64,000 nt of DNA from Sweltsa coloradensis (Eukaryota; Arthropoda; Insecta; Plecoptera; Chloroperlidae): contig JAMZAV010001738.1 of NCBI GenBank assembly GCA_024449915.1, forward strand, positions 1 to 64,000, given 5' to 3'. Made by a program: the position numbers and the translations under genes. Positions within the stretch are counted from its first letter, which is position 1. Every line of letters begins with the position of its first letter. This document shows, piece after piece, positions 21,441 through 32,624 of the stretch. The notes under the pieces are model-generated. The model was not told the origin of the DNA, searched no databases, and saw only the letters and a list, made by a program, of their open reading frames with translations.

Positions 21441-22707
21441 TGGTTAATAATTAAACACTTTTATTAGACTCGACTTGTCAGGCTTTAGACGCCGTGATCT
21501 AGTGATGTCATTTATACGACGTGACCAGTGTTACCAACACTGTAGCATAAAACAGCAAGCAGTATAAAACATAGTAATTAATATTATTACAATGTGGAAG
21601 GTTGAGAAACATAAGATAACATACAATGGAATTAAATGCACAATTATATATTGATAAATGATAATGAAAGCAAAAAACAATGAATAGAAACGAATGAATG
21701 AATGTAAAGTTTATACTACATAATCATCAAGTTTTTTGTGCTTGATTATAGTTCGACCACCCGGGGTCACATAAGGTACCGGTACGGTGGTGGTTCCTGG
21801 AATAATAGGTTTCTCAGGATGGGCAACATACTCTTTCAGGGATGGTATAGAATGAATGGGCAAGGTGAACTTCATTGTCAGGGTTGACAAACACAGGTGG
21901 TGGATTTAAGGATTCTTTGAGAAAACGTCTATTTCGACGTATACGTGTGTTGTTTTCATCGTTTACAATGTATGACCTAGGAGAGGGGTGAATGCTCTCT
22001 ATCTGGGCATGTTCCCAAACCTTACTTTTCCTTATTGGTACACTCGGGTTGCAATGGTTTTAAAGATTTAGCATGAACATCATTGTAATTTTTCTGTAAA
22101 GATTGACTGTCCTGTAGTTTACATTTAATGGTGGTTGAGGGTTGTTATTGAAAAGGTGAGACAATGTTGGGAGTTAAGTTTTAATGTTGTGACCTAGCAG
22201 CAGTTGGGCTGGTGCTAAGTCTTAAACCTTTACAGGAAAGCTGCGATACTCCATCAGTGCTATGTACACAATGCCATCCTTTCCCCACGATTTTGTTTTC
22301 TTTAGCACTTTTCACCATTGACACTGCTTTTTCAGCTAAACCATTAGATTTGGGGGTAATGGGGACTTGAAGTTACTAGTTTGAAACCCCATTTTTTAGC
22401 AAATTTGCGGAATTCACAACTTGCAAGTGGCATGTTGTCTGATGCAAACTGATCTGGAATTTCGAAACGAGAGAAAATGGCTTTCAATTTTGTTATTACT
22501 TCTGCCAGTTTTGTTTTTTAGCTGGGTAAGTTCAATTAATTTACTATTCTAGTATTTTACAACTAGATAGCTATTACTACCTAGTTCTAAGATAACGAAA
22601 GCCATTATTAATTAAACAATTTTATTAGACTCGGCTTGTCGGGCTTAGACGCCAGTGATGTCATTGATGATGACGTGACTCAGTGTTACCAACACAACAG
22701 CATTACA
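21441..22707 (-). mobile_element. degraded Ty3/gypsy-like LTR retrotransposon
   Basis: Direct repeats at 21441-21554 and 22608-22707 share the features of LTRs: on the minus strand both begin TGT, contain GTGTTGGTAACACTG and end region GAGTCTAATAAAA. Between them the minus strand encodes broken integrase: DQFASDN near 22450, then EFRKFAKKWGFK, then SNGLAEKAVSMV, with stops and missing parts. Gag, protease, RT and RNase H are gone. A later block reading SPRSYIVN near 21975 fits the integrase C-terminal region. Confidence 0.8.
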
Positions 22708-22712
22708 CATAC

Positions 22713-22882
22713 CTTGTTGCACTTAACGCAGCGCGTAGCGAACTTCTCCTCGTAGCAAGTGGCGCAGTAGATCTCCTGCTCCCTGGGGATGAAGCTCTTG
22801 GTGCCGATGGCGCTCTTGCAGACACAGCAGCAGAAACACTTCTCGTGCCACTGACGCGTCTTGTATTCCATCTTCTTGGTTC
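22713..22882 (-). CDS. Lmpt: Limpet exon (LIM domain, third visible exon)
   Basis: 170 nt. It enters in phase 1 after a TGCTCCAG acceptor, restoring glycine before TKKMEYKTRQWHEKC, and leaves in phase 0 at AACAAG|GTATGT. It carries H-x2-C, the unusual CCCVC zinc site, CATC and the opening CVKC of the next domain. TKKMEYK aligns with the TRKMEYK block of FHL proteins. Its phase-1 entry also fits the candidate alternative first exon at 44134-44353. Confidence 0.96.
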
Positions 22883-23923
22883 CTGGAGCAACCAAACAAA
22901 ACAAACACGTAAGTCAGACACAAGCTTCAATGCAAGGGTGGTTTTATCTGATGGGTGTGAGCATTGCTTTGTTGTTTGTCAACTAACAATAGGCCCTACA
23001 CGGAAAAATTGATACTTTTTTGTCAAGCTTTTGCAGAAGAAATTCTGATTGAGGCCCGCGTATAAGGGCTACATTGTGATTTGTGAAAGCCTCCTCAAGA
23101 TTCACAAATTGTGGATGAAAATAGTATGTCAGTCAATAAGGGATCCAAAATCTATGAGACATTCACGAGTCTAGGGCTCAAGCCATATAAAACGGACGTA
23201 AACACAATATTGTACTATTGGCCATGGCTAATCGAACAGCCTACTTAGTGGTTAAATAGTTGACAATGTGCAGTTTCTTGCATGTTATTGCAAGAACAAT
23301 GTTATTGGATTCTGTGCCAGCGTTTTAATTTTTTGCTGAAGATTTCACCACGAGAATGCGAACAAAGTAAGTCACAAACACATATAAAAATATATAAAAC
23401 ATATTTGTATTGGCTGGGAGGTAATAGTAATGTCTTCACTTCTCCCACTGCGCTCGTCCAATATTTATAAATAAATGAGACAGCCAGGGATCCATGTCTG
23501 CGCTCTTTAAGCTAGACTAGACAAGCTTAGTGTGATAGCCGCACAGAAGGCCGTACAAGGCGATCAGTTGCGCGGCCCGATATGGTAGAAGTGAGCGATG
23601 CCTTGAGTTGTTTAGGCTGGCTATATCTAGCGAGTAGGCTGCTCATCAGACTTCTGGCAGAAACTAAACTGTTTCAAGACTGATGTGTTTACTTGTATGG
23701 CCACTCTCTGGTCTAAAGTATCTAGTCTCTCTGTACATGTGAGACTCTGATTCGTGAGGTCCACAGACCGACAATCCTGACTGAAAGAGGTCGTCAGTCT
23801 TTTCTAATGCTTGGATTCTTGAATGTTTCCTTAACAATATTCCAGCACCCTAGGCCTAGCTAGCCACACAGGGTAAAACTGGCGCAGTCTGGCAAGGGTG
23901 TCTATGTGTATAGGTGTTCTGCC

Positions 23924-24232
23924 CAGTGGAGTAACCAAGGTGGGGAGGGGGGGGGGGGACAACCCTTACCCCTTTTGAAAGAAAAGTGTGAAAGTGCACT
24001 TATACGTTTCAGTGGAGAATAAAGAATAACTGTTTTATCGCAATACTACAGGCAAATTAACATCTGACCAAAGAGGATTTTAGTTCATAAAAAGTTGGTC
24101 ATTGTGATGCTTTAAAACGCACAGTTTTTCACCAAAATGACCTTGAAGGTAAAAACTTTTCCTCCACTTGAACCTATGAATTAATTGGTTGAACCCCCCA
24201 CCCCTCCCTATAAATTCCTAGATACGCCACTG
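23924..24232. mobile_element. MITE with CAGTGG(C/A)GTA terminal inverted repeats
   Basis: It begins CAGTGGAGTAACCAAGG and ends with the inverse TACGCCACTG. A G-run lies just inside the left end and a C-rich run just inside the right. About 309 bp, no ORF. Related ends occur at 30813, 40682-40810, 48475, 51067 and 53338. DNA from 22883 to 23923 shows no gene. Confidence 0.65.
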
Positions 24233-24465
24233 GTTGTACCACTGCCCCAACCCTGATCACGTGTTTATTATTACACAGCCGACGTCAAACGAAATACTCT
24301 TCTCTTTGAACGTGTTCTCTGAGACAACAAACAGTTTTTGTCACTGCTCATCACACGTGTTCATCTCTCTCACAAGACGCGAGCACAGAATGTGAGCTCT
24401 CCTTCACGCGTCCTCTGAATCTCCTCTGTACCAGAACTTAGAAGCAAACCGGTGCGTCGTAGATT

Positions 24466-24850
24466 GTGTGGCTCGTTGGTCTTGTGGTTAGCCTACCTGC
24501 TTCCAATGCAGAAAGCCCAGGGTTCGATTCCCGCTTAAGTCCATCAGTTCTTGTATTAGGAATTTTGTAAACGGTGACTTTGGAGCCGTCCTAGCAACGA
24601 GGGACATAATAAATTTAAAGTTGTTCTGAATCGGCCTTGATGATTCTGGCGTTGATCCGCGGTTGTTCGCACTGTCCATACCACTGAATATTTTCCATTA
24701 AAAATATCGATCTTTGGCTGGTTATCGCTCACTCGTCGATTGCGTCGGGGCCTACAGGGTTGGCTAGGTCGCTTTGGTTTACTGTCCCCCACTGAAAATC
24801 AGTTATGTGCATGACTGAGTGTCTAGACTCTAAATACGTTTTTAAAATTT
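24466..24850 (+). repeat. tRNA-derived SINE-1, full copy
   Basis: A tRNA-like head has an A-box region (GTCTTGTGGTTAGC), an anticodon arm CTGC-TTCCAAT-GCAG reading CCA, and the B-box GGGTTCGATTCCC. A body of about 300 bp follows, with GTAAACGGTGACTTTGGAGC, CTAGCAACGAGG, CAGGGTTGGCTAGG and CCCACTGAAAATCAGTTATG. Other copies: 41100-41540, 31740-32010 and 55225-55575 (all minus), and a 3' fragment at 41640-41765. Confidence 0.85.
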
Positions 24851-25715
24851 ATTTAGATGAGAAGCTAGGAACACATTATAGATATTGCAAAACTTGGATG
24901 TAGGTTTTATATTATGCTATACTGATTACTATTCAGATTGCGGCGTTAACCCGCGTACAACGCCAGTAGCAGAAACGGGGTCAAACCTTTTTTTAAACGT
25001 TATTTGGATTAAGGGCGCGTCAACCGTTAGGCCATACTCATAATGCGCAACTCTAGCTAAGGGGATATGGGGAGGAGGGGCCCAGAACCAGCAACGGATA
25101 GGGGAGGTGGGTTCTCACGTCGTGGTCGTCATGGTCTTTGTCAAATCACGACCTTCACAAATTACATACGATCTTAAAACAGAAATTGCTTCTTCATTTG
25201 CTGGAAAAGTTAATCCAAAGTAAAATTTTTCAATGTAAGTTATAACTAAACGTGATTTTTCTGTTTGGATTTTTATTTCAGGTACTAAGAGAATAGAAAC
25301 TCAAAGAAGAATGTTTTCAGAGTCAACCTAAAGTGATGCGAGTGAGTGGGGCCATGCATAGCAGGCCTTGTACGGCTGGGGAGGGCGACGTTTAACAGAG
25401 AAACAGAATTCGGTGTAATTTGATTCAGTCCATATAAGTAGCTAGAATGACAGTCATGATTTGAGCCACACGGTGGACAAAACCTAAAAGCTGCAGATCG
25501 GGGACAACTGGACATGAGTGATGCAACATCGGGGACACTGGACACGAGTGATGCAACATTCCATGTCTATGATTAACAACACATGTTCGACACCATCAGA
25601 ACCGTGGCAAGCAGAGGAAAAGAAGAAATACTAGCAAGTGAGATAAAATAATGGATTTCCGACCTAATAATATATTAACCATAATCATAAATAACAATGT
25701 TTAATATTTAATTTA
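24851..25715. other. non-coding DNA
   Basis: Nothing recognisable apart from low-complexity patches and a near-duplicate TGGACA(C/T)GAGTGATGCAACA at about 25511 and 25538. Confidence 0.5.
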
Positions 25716-25998
25716 TTATTTATTTAACGTCTTATCTTATTCAGTTCCTTATAAAAACTGATTTACAAAGGAGGACAACTAAATAAATCTAATTACATAG
25801 ATGCAGAAACAACAATAAATTACATTTTCGTAAATATTTGAAATAGTAGCATTACAACAACAATGCATTTAACACAAGAATTTTGGTAATATTTAATACA
25901 ATTCAGAAGTTACAAAATCCATCCCGATCGGGGTTCGAACCCGAGTCTCCCACATTCCAGGTAAGCGTTAGCCAGCTAGACCACCGAGACGGTAGCTA
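25716..25998 (-). repeat. tRNA-derived SINE-4
   Basis: On the minus strand a tRNA-like head (25996-25926) has TGGTCTAGCTGG as A-box and GGGTTCGAACCCC as B-box. The anticodon stem is CTTAC/GTGGG with loop CTGGAAT (GGA). The body runs to a 3' end with GTTGTCCTCCTTTG, AAATCAGTTTTTAT and a TAAA-rich tail. Two more 3' ends of the same kind lie at 26769-26880 and 49378-49475. A real tRNA-Ser would need a long variable arm, which is absent. Confidence 0.7.
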
Positions 25999-26152
25999 TT
26001 TAACATCTAAATTGTAGTTGCATTACAGATTTGAATGAATGGAACAGTACTGTAACAAATATCTGTTGCATTTGAACTGACCAAACAAACATTATTTATA
26101 ATGCTATTCCCCAATCGGGATGGATTTTGTAGCTTCTGAATTAAATATTAAC
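25888..26152. repeat. inverted repeat around the SINE head
   Basis: AATTCAGAAGTTACAAAATC with CATCCCGATCGGGG (25899-25934) is repeated inverted as CCAATCGGGATGG and GATTTTGTAGCTTCTGAATT at 26108-26150. The arms are about 45 bp and the spacer is about 175 bp. Confidence 0.7.
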
Positions 26153-26768
26153 AGTTCTACCTACAAGAGTGTTTCCCTAGTATAGCCAAAGGTGTCAGCT
26201 CTCCCACAGAACCACGCGGCACACGAGTTGGAGATACAATCATTATGGAGTTAGGATGATAAAGCATTTTTCGAAATATACCTTTTTTGATTCGTACATG
26301 TTACAATATGGCGATGATACATAAACTAATAATATAAAATGATGGTAAACGAACGTATGACGAAATATATTAATTTGGTGGAAATTGCTGGAAGCAGGAT
26401 GCAAGGTTTTCTAAATCTCCTCGCCCTGGTGGGCCCAGATTTGAGCCACGAAACTGGCCCAGACGTGGTGAGAATCTTGTAAATGTCCACCAAACATCAG
26501 TGAGAGTTGGCCGGGCCCCCTGCGCACCCGGTATAGTCGCATCAGAGCCCTGGCGGAGTTTCGTGGAAGTGAACCTCGAACTTGGTAGATTGGTTACTTC
26601 TAGATCTATCAAAACTTCCAGATCGACTGGTCAGCGCCTGGGGCTAGCTACATCAGACTTGATTGCTGCCATTTTGAAAACCCTACTTGTCCCTTTAAAT
26701 GGACTAAAACCTGTCCCCACTGTCATCCGTTGCTCATCACGAGTTTCTGTAACTTTTATCTCTTTGAC
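26153..26768. other. non-coding DNA, partly GC-richer
   Basis: A moderately GC-rich patch at 26400-26680 with open frames on both strands but no recognisable domain. I would not call a gene here. Confidence 0.45.
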
Positions 26769-26772
26769 GTAT

Positions 26773-26803
<31 letters not shown>

Positions 26804-26880
26804 TTATTTATTTAACGATATTCTATTCAGTTATAAAAACTGATTTACAAAGGAGGACAACTTTTCATATTACAAATTCA
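26769..26880 (-). repeat. SINE-4 3' end with (TTTA)n tract
   Basis: A (TTTA)n tract of about 45 bp adjoins the block AAAACTGATTTACAAAGGAG, shared with 25750-25775. Read on the minus strand this is a retroposon 3' end with a TAAA tail. Confidence 0.65.
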
Positions 26881-26881
26881 T

Positions 26882-26941
<60 letters not shown>

Positions 26942-26946
26942 GCAAC
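26882..26946. repeat. (CAA)n microsatellite
   Basis: About 20 CAA units, directly after the SINE-4 fragment. Confidence 0.95.
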
Positions 26947-28140
26947 AGTAGTCGTGTAGCATGGTCTTGCTGCTTGAGTGTATCAGGGACTTGTTGTATG
27001 GCCGTGAAGCCTTTAGCTGATTGAGGTGAGCAGAATAAATGTTTACTCACAAGTAAACAAGTGATTCCTTTATTCATAACTAGGGCTAGGATTCTTATGT
27101 ATTTAAATATTTTTATAAAGTTCTCTAAACCTATGCCCATGATCAATTCTTCACAAATTGTTTGATTGTGATCTCAAATATATGTTTTTTTAATCAAATA
27201 TTTTTGCATATTTTGTTATATTTGGTTAATAAATACATATTTCTCTTATCCTTGCCATAATCACATATTTTACACAAAAAATCCACTATTCTTTACTTTA
27301 ATATAATCAAGAACACTGTTAATTTACTTTCCAAACCATTTTCAAAATTGCATAAACTAAACTCGGTGCTGTTTAAAAATATTGAGTACAAAAAACTTGT
27401 TCAAATAAGTGCTATTCTAAAAGGTGATGGACACCTAGCCCCAACGAGGAAGATTTTTCGTTGTCTGATATTGAGCATTTTAAGTTTGCACCCATTACAT
27501 CCTGTGACGTAGAGCAAAGTTTTTCGCAATACAAAAATGTGCTCGCCGAAAACCGACATTCAATTAAATATGAACATTTGAAAATGTGGATTGTGGTACA
27601 CTGCAACGGGGGTATATAAAGACACAATTAGTCCAAGGTGGTATTAAAAAGTGACAATGTTACAAACTGTTACAATATGTTCAGCAACAATAAAATTGTT
27701 TTAGTACCAACGTATTTTTTTTCTTTCTGGTATTATATTGCAACATGATTTGATTAATTTATGCTCATATTGTGCTGGGAAGACTGATGGTACGTAAACA
27801 ATATTTTTTTAGCACTTTATTTTGTATTTTTAAGCAAATATTTTTGTATTTTTAAGCACATATTCTTATGTTTTTAAGCAAATATAAAATACATATTTTG
27901 ACGTTTTTAAACACATAAAAATCCGAGCCATATTCATAACCAACATATGTATTTCTAACGAATCTAACATGGTGTCAGAAGAGAGATATAAGAGCAGATA
28001 AGTGGGGTTCTGGATACTAAGTCCAGTAATGTGAAGATTGTGTTGATTTGATTTGAACAGACTTCAATATTGTATTGTTCGTGGAACCTGTCACGAGATT
28101 AATGAAGAGATAAGTTATAGAGGCTTGGCTCCAGTTGGCC
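26947..28140. other. AT-rich non-coding DNA
   Basis: No gene or large repeat recognised. Several GTATTTTTAAGC-type words recur at 27820-27900. Confidence 0.5.
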
Positions 28141-28146
28141 TACTCT

Positions 28147-28297
28147 GCAGTACATACAGTACAAAGAGTACATACAATACATACAATACATACAGTACAT
28201 ACAGTACATACAGTGCATACAGAACATACAGTACATACAGTACATACAGTACATACAGTACATACAGTACATACAGTACATACAGTACATACAGTAA
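28147..28297. repeat. 9-bp minisatellite (ACATACAGT)n
   Basis: About 16 units of nine bases with occasional variants. All six frames are open, so the apparent Cys-rich and Tyr-rich frames are artefacts. Confidence 0.95.
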
Positions 28298-28666
28298 CGT
28301 AATAGAGTGCACAAGAGCGGAGCAAGTGCTCATCTTCCACTTGCCTCGTCTCGGTGTAGCCTAATTACTATTCCTGGCCACACAGACAGCGCAGAAAGCT
28401 CGTATATTAGGTCGCTTCACGAAGACCTCGCCTCATTGTCTCGGGATCTAGGCCGGACCAGATACCGCCTCACGTGGGCTCCGCGTGTAGGAGCGTTTTG
28501 ACATAAATATCATTCACTTTTCATTCACCGCTCTATAGTTAGTGTTGAAGCAAACTGTACTCATTTCATCACAATATCCACTGCAGAAAACTACTCGTAA
28601 ATCGTGCAGTTGACAGCTACTTTTGCTGCACAAAACGACAGGTGTAGCAACAATGTTAATGTAGAG

Positions 28667-29269
28667 GTACAGTCAGGGTCATATATAAATCAAGAGGTCT
28701 GAAAGATACCTCTTTCACCGACATCTCGTGGTCAACTCTTGGTGCCATTATTTATATCGTCCTGTGAACTGCATTATCGATCGATGGAAATTCCCTAGAC
28801 TATTTGATGTTATTAATATTATTTAGGAGGCTTTGAAAGACTCTTGGTCAACAAAATAGTCAATATCTAGAAGGCAGTCAGAAGTGAAATAAAATTTTAT
28901 CAAAACAAAAGCATAAAACAAACTTTGGTTGTTTGCAAATAAGACTTGACAGCCAAGATAGAATTATTCAAAATTAATTAGAAACTAAGGCAAATATAAG
29001 AACTAAGGCATAGTCTTAATGCTATGCCTAGGCCAAGGTATCGATATATAATGCTCTCTTTACGTTCCATTTTATATTTCTTCTAGGCTTGATAGTTTCT
29101 CTGGTGAATAGAGAATTTTCCTTTGACATTTTAGCAGCCATGTTTCTTATTAACGTCGATAATGCAGTTCACAGGGCGATATAAATAATGGCACCAAGAG
29201 TTGACCACGAGATGTCGGTGAAAGAGGTATCTTTCAGACCTCTTGATTTATATATGACCCTGGCTGTAC
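28667..29269. mobile_element. 603-bp foldback element, arms about 113 bp
   Basis: The left arm starts GTACAGTCAGGGTC and runs to about 28780. The right arm (29157-29269) is its inverse and ends GACCCTGGCTGTAC. The interior is AT-rich without a frame. It is a MITE-type element with long terminal inverted repeats. DNA from 28298 to 28666 is unremarkable. Confidence 0.88.
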
Positions 29270-29471
29270 ACAGAGCAACATACAGTTGAGAGGGTTCAAC
29301 GTGTACCTGTACGTGCATAAACTTATAGCGTCCAGACACATTTAGTTTAGAATTATGAAAAAAGGGATAAATTCCATTCATTGATGCAAACTATAATCGG
29401 CCACGGCGCACGACACACCCATGTCGACAGGGAAAATACTAATGAAAGTAAAACACAAATTACTCCTACTA

Positions 29472-29952
29472 CTTGGAAGCTTCGCAAACGCTTTATCAGG
29501 CGCGTTGTTGGATGAGCGTAATTTTTTAAAAACGAAGAAAAGCGTAAAATAGAGATTTTCATTAGAAATAATTTTTCGATTACGTTCAAATTTCACACGA
29601 ATACATTAATTCATAAAATTAAGGTTCTGTGAAAAAATCATTACAATCAAATAAAGCACGTACGTGTTATACGTCGAAGAATTTTTTTTTAAATCGAAAA
29701 AAATCGTAAAATTGCGATTTTCATGAGAAATAATTTTCCGATTGCGCTCAAAAACGTGGCAGTTCTTAGTTCAGAGATTTCGAAGCCCTCCACAAAATTT
29801 CATCGCAATCGGAGTATCGGTTTAGCCGGAAACGTGTTAACAGACAGACAAAAATACCCCCCCCCCCCCCCAAAAAAAAAAAAAAAACATTCCGGATTTT
29901 TTTCTTTATTGTAGTGAAATGGAATCTTCGCTTCGCTCACTACGCTCATCCA
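29472..29952 (-). mobile_element. Helentron-like non-autonomous element, subfamily A (shorter copy)
   Basis: Minus strand: 5' end TTGGATGAGCG at 29953-29943, internal inverse CGCTCATCCAA at 29518-29508, hairpin AACGC/GCGTT at 29506-29487, and terminus CAAG followed by T. The terminus varies from the CTAG of the other copies. Poly-C and poly-A runs occur near the 5' end. Confidence 0.68.
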
Positions 29953-30090
29953 ATTAGATCGATGATATTTGAACGTACTGGCGTCATTTCTCTAGTCTGT
30001 GATTGTGAGAGCTCCGGGTTCGAGTCCCGGTTTGCCGGATATGACAGGAATATCTGTTTGTGTGTGTGTGTTTCCTTCTGAAAGGAGACG

Positions 30091-30125
<35 letters not shown>

Positions 30126-31735
30126 CTCGCATCAGGCCATGACGTCACGGCTCTCGTCTCACTCAACACACAGGGCATGACCAAATATGAGCAAGACAAG
30201 ACACAGAATCATCTCAGTCACTCGAAGTCATCGGGATGTGAAACTCAAGTGGCCGCGCGGAGCTCAGGGGACGCGGGTTCGATCAAACCCTTGCAGTGTC
30301 GACTCTCTCTGTCACCCCCCCCCCCCCCAGTCTCTCTCTTCCTATCAACGCCATTAGAACCTGGAACGCCCTGACAATACGCACACATCAATATACCACC
30401 CCTAAATTTGGACAGAGAGGGGTGAGGGGGGCCACAATTTATATTTGACATTAGGTATTTATTGAGATATTAAATTATAATATATTTTTATATTTTTCTT
30501 ATTTGGCTATTTTTTCTTACATCTTTTATAAGGATTTGTTAAAAAAAATCGTTCAAAATACTCCTATAACACACTTGGAATCGAACAAATTTACCGGGGC
30601 TGTGCGCCCTGACCCGCATCAACTAAGGGCCCCCCCCTCCCCCAGACCCCCCATTGTTCAAACGTGTACTTTATACCTCCCGGGAAAGAGCTAGACCCGC
30701 AAATTATTTTGGACTACACGAACGACTGTACCCACATTCCATACCCCTATCACAGTTGCGCTGACCATTGGTCTTTAAAGGTTACAAGAAAGTTCGCAAA
30801 CAACAAGGGATAGTTACGCCACTGTCAATAACTATAATATTTGTAAGAATAAAATACGTGAATTAACTTTCAATAAAAGCCACGGTACGACTAAAACAAT
30901 GAAACATGAATCTTTATGAACTGTAAAAAACTCACTACTAAATTGCAATCAATTAACTCCATATTTAATAATAAGTTACTCCAAAGCTGGTATGGTATGA
31001 ATGAATTGAGGACACGGATGAATGAGAAGTTTGAGATGTTTGAAGCAATTGTTTCATAATAACATGACAGTGTGTACTGAACTCAAATTCTATATTTCCA
31101 AATATTGTATAGCATTGCATTGCATGTAGGTTATCATCTAAATTTTCCATACTATTTCTACTTTATTATAGTATGTTTATATTACTTTAGGTGTATGTTG
31201 GTGTTTATGTCGTCATACATCAATGTATGAGAAGATAAAGCCTAACCGGCGTCAATCCCGCCTAAATAAAGACGACTATCTATATATTTATCTATCACTC
31301 TATCTTTGGGAGCTATAAGGGAGGCAGAAATCGTATGGGAAGCATGGTCCTCCCTTACCGGTCTATGAATATACGACTCTTTGGAGCCACCCTTTGGTAG
31401 CCCATCCCCAAAGCTCCCATTGGGTCAGAGTGCTGTTAGCGTAGTGTGCTGTGATACTAGCAATATGAGCGTAGTTGTAGTATGAAAGTAGACTACGCCC
31501 AATCAAATATGATGCAGCTCATTACATGGGCTGTTCTCAATTAGCCAAGATTGAGACAAGTAGAGCTCACTAGGCGCTCCCACGTTCATCACAGACGTGG
31601 ATTATGCTAATGGTGGGGCGTCCTTAGTATAGTGGGCCTAGCCCTACTCAGTAGTAGGCCTAGGCCTACTCGAACGGACAAGATTACGGAAGAAACAAAT
31701 TGTATTTAAGTCATATAACTGATTATCAGAGGCGG
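29953..31735. other. non-coding DNA with short repeats
   Basis: Contains a B-box-like GGGTTCGAGTCCC at 30016, a (CT)n tract at 30093-30122, and a TTACGCCACTG end of the CAGTGGCGTA family at 30813. A retroposon-like tail (GTCAATCCCGCC, then CTATC-type repeats) lies at 31250-31305. No gene is supported. Confidence 0.5.
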
Positions 31736-31739
31736 ACTT

Positions 31740-32010
31740 TAATTTTAAATCTGATCAAAGCCAACCCTGTCGGCGTCGACGCCATCGACGAGGGAAAAAT
31801 GACCAACTAGAGAATCAGAAACACCGACCCAACCAGTTGGTCACGATCCCACTTGTGAGCGACGCCTGAATCAACAAGGCTAATTGTAAACAACCTTCGT
31901 TGCTAGGACGGCTCCAAAGTCACCGTTTATACATTCCCAAACGCAAGAATTGAACGATTAAATCCATTACTTCTAAAAGGGGTCGAACCCGGGACATTCT
32001 GCTTTATCAA
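31740..32010 (-). repeat. SINE-1, diverged copy
   Basis: Inverse of the SINE-1 body: CCAACCCTGTCGGCG, TCAACAAGGC, TTGCTAGGACGGCTCCAAAG and GTCACCGTTTA, ending at a B-box-like GGTCGAACCCGGG. Confidence 0.7.
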
Positions 32011-32025
32011 AAACTATTTTCATTT

Positions 32026-32188
32026 TCTTTGACTTAGTTAGTTCCATGTCTGGAAGAGTGAACACATAGGCCTAGTTGCTTCAAACTATATAATATGCAA
32101 AGTTTCTTTGACTTAGTTAGTTCCATGTCTGGAAGAGTGAACACATAGGCCTAGTTGCTTCAAACTATATAATATGCAAAGTTTCCTA
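32026..32188. repeat. 79-bp direct tandem duplication
   Basis: CTTTGACTTAGTTAGTTCC starts at about 32028 and again at 32107, and the following 79 bases are identical. It is a very recent duplication. Confidence 0.95.
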
Positions 32189-32247
32189 TCAGTCAGGTAT
32201 CTACGAGCTGTAGGAAAATGTAGCGACAACTAAAGGATACATTCTAC

Positions 32248-32624
32248 ACACACATAACAAAAACTTGTAGAAATACAGCCAAACCTTACACACTCAAAAG
32301 GAATGAGATCTAAAAAAGGGCCAAGCTCATCTACCCTTCCACATAAACGTACAGTGTCCCATAACAGCATCCTCGAAAAGCTTGGCAAAATAGAATTTGC
32401 GATTTTTAATTTAACGTAATATTTTTATCCAAGTTCTTTTTTTCTAATTAATTTAAACGTAAGAACATGCAAATGCTATTCTGCCAAGCCTCCCGAGGAC
32501 GCTGCTATGGGACACTGTACGTTGAGGTGGAAGGGTAGATGAGCTTGACCCTTTTTTTAGATCTCATTCCTTTGAGTGTGTAAGGTTTGGCTGTATTTCT
32601 ACAAGTTTTTGTTATGTGTGTGAT
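32248..32624. mobile_element. foldback element of about 375 bp
   Basis: The left arm (ACACATAACAAAAACTTG to AAAAGCTTGGC, 32250-32388) is repeated inverted at 32493-32622, with a loop of about 105 bp. The arms differ at scattered positions. No coding frame. Confidence 0.88.

Noticed and set aside
24474..24542. Possible tRNA-Trp(CCA) gene
   Set aside because: Acceptor stem does not pair, and the same head occurs in several SINE-1 copies.
25926..25996. Possible tRNA-Ser(GGA) gene
   Set aside because: No long variable arm, and it is joined to a SINE body with a TAAA tail.
26500..27024. 174-codon frame on the plus strand
   Set aside because: The second half is TTTA and CAA microsatellite; the first half has no domain or splice support.
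28053..28364. Overlapping Tyr/Ser/Thr-rich and Cys-rich frames
   Set aside because: A 9-bp array has all frames open; no gene features around it.
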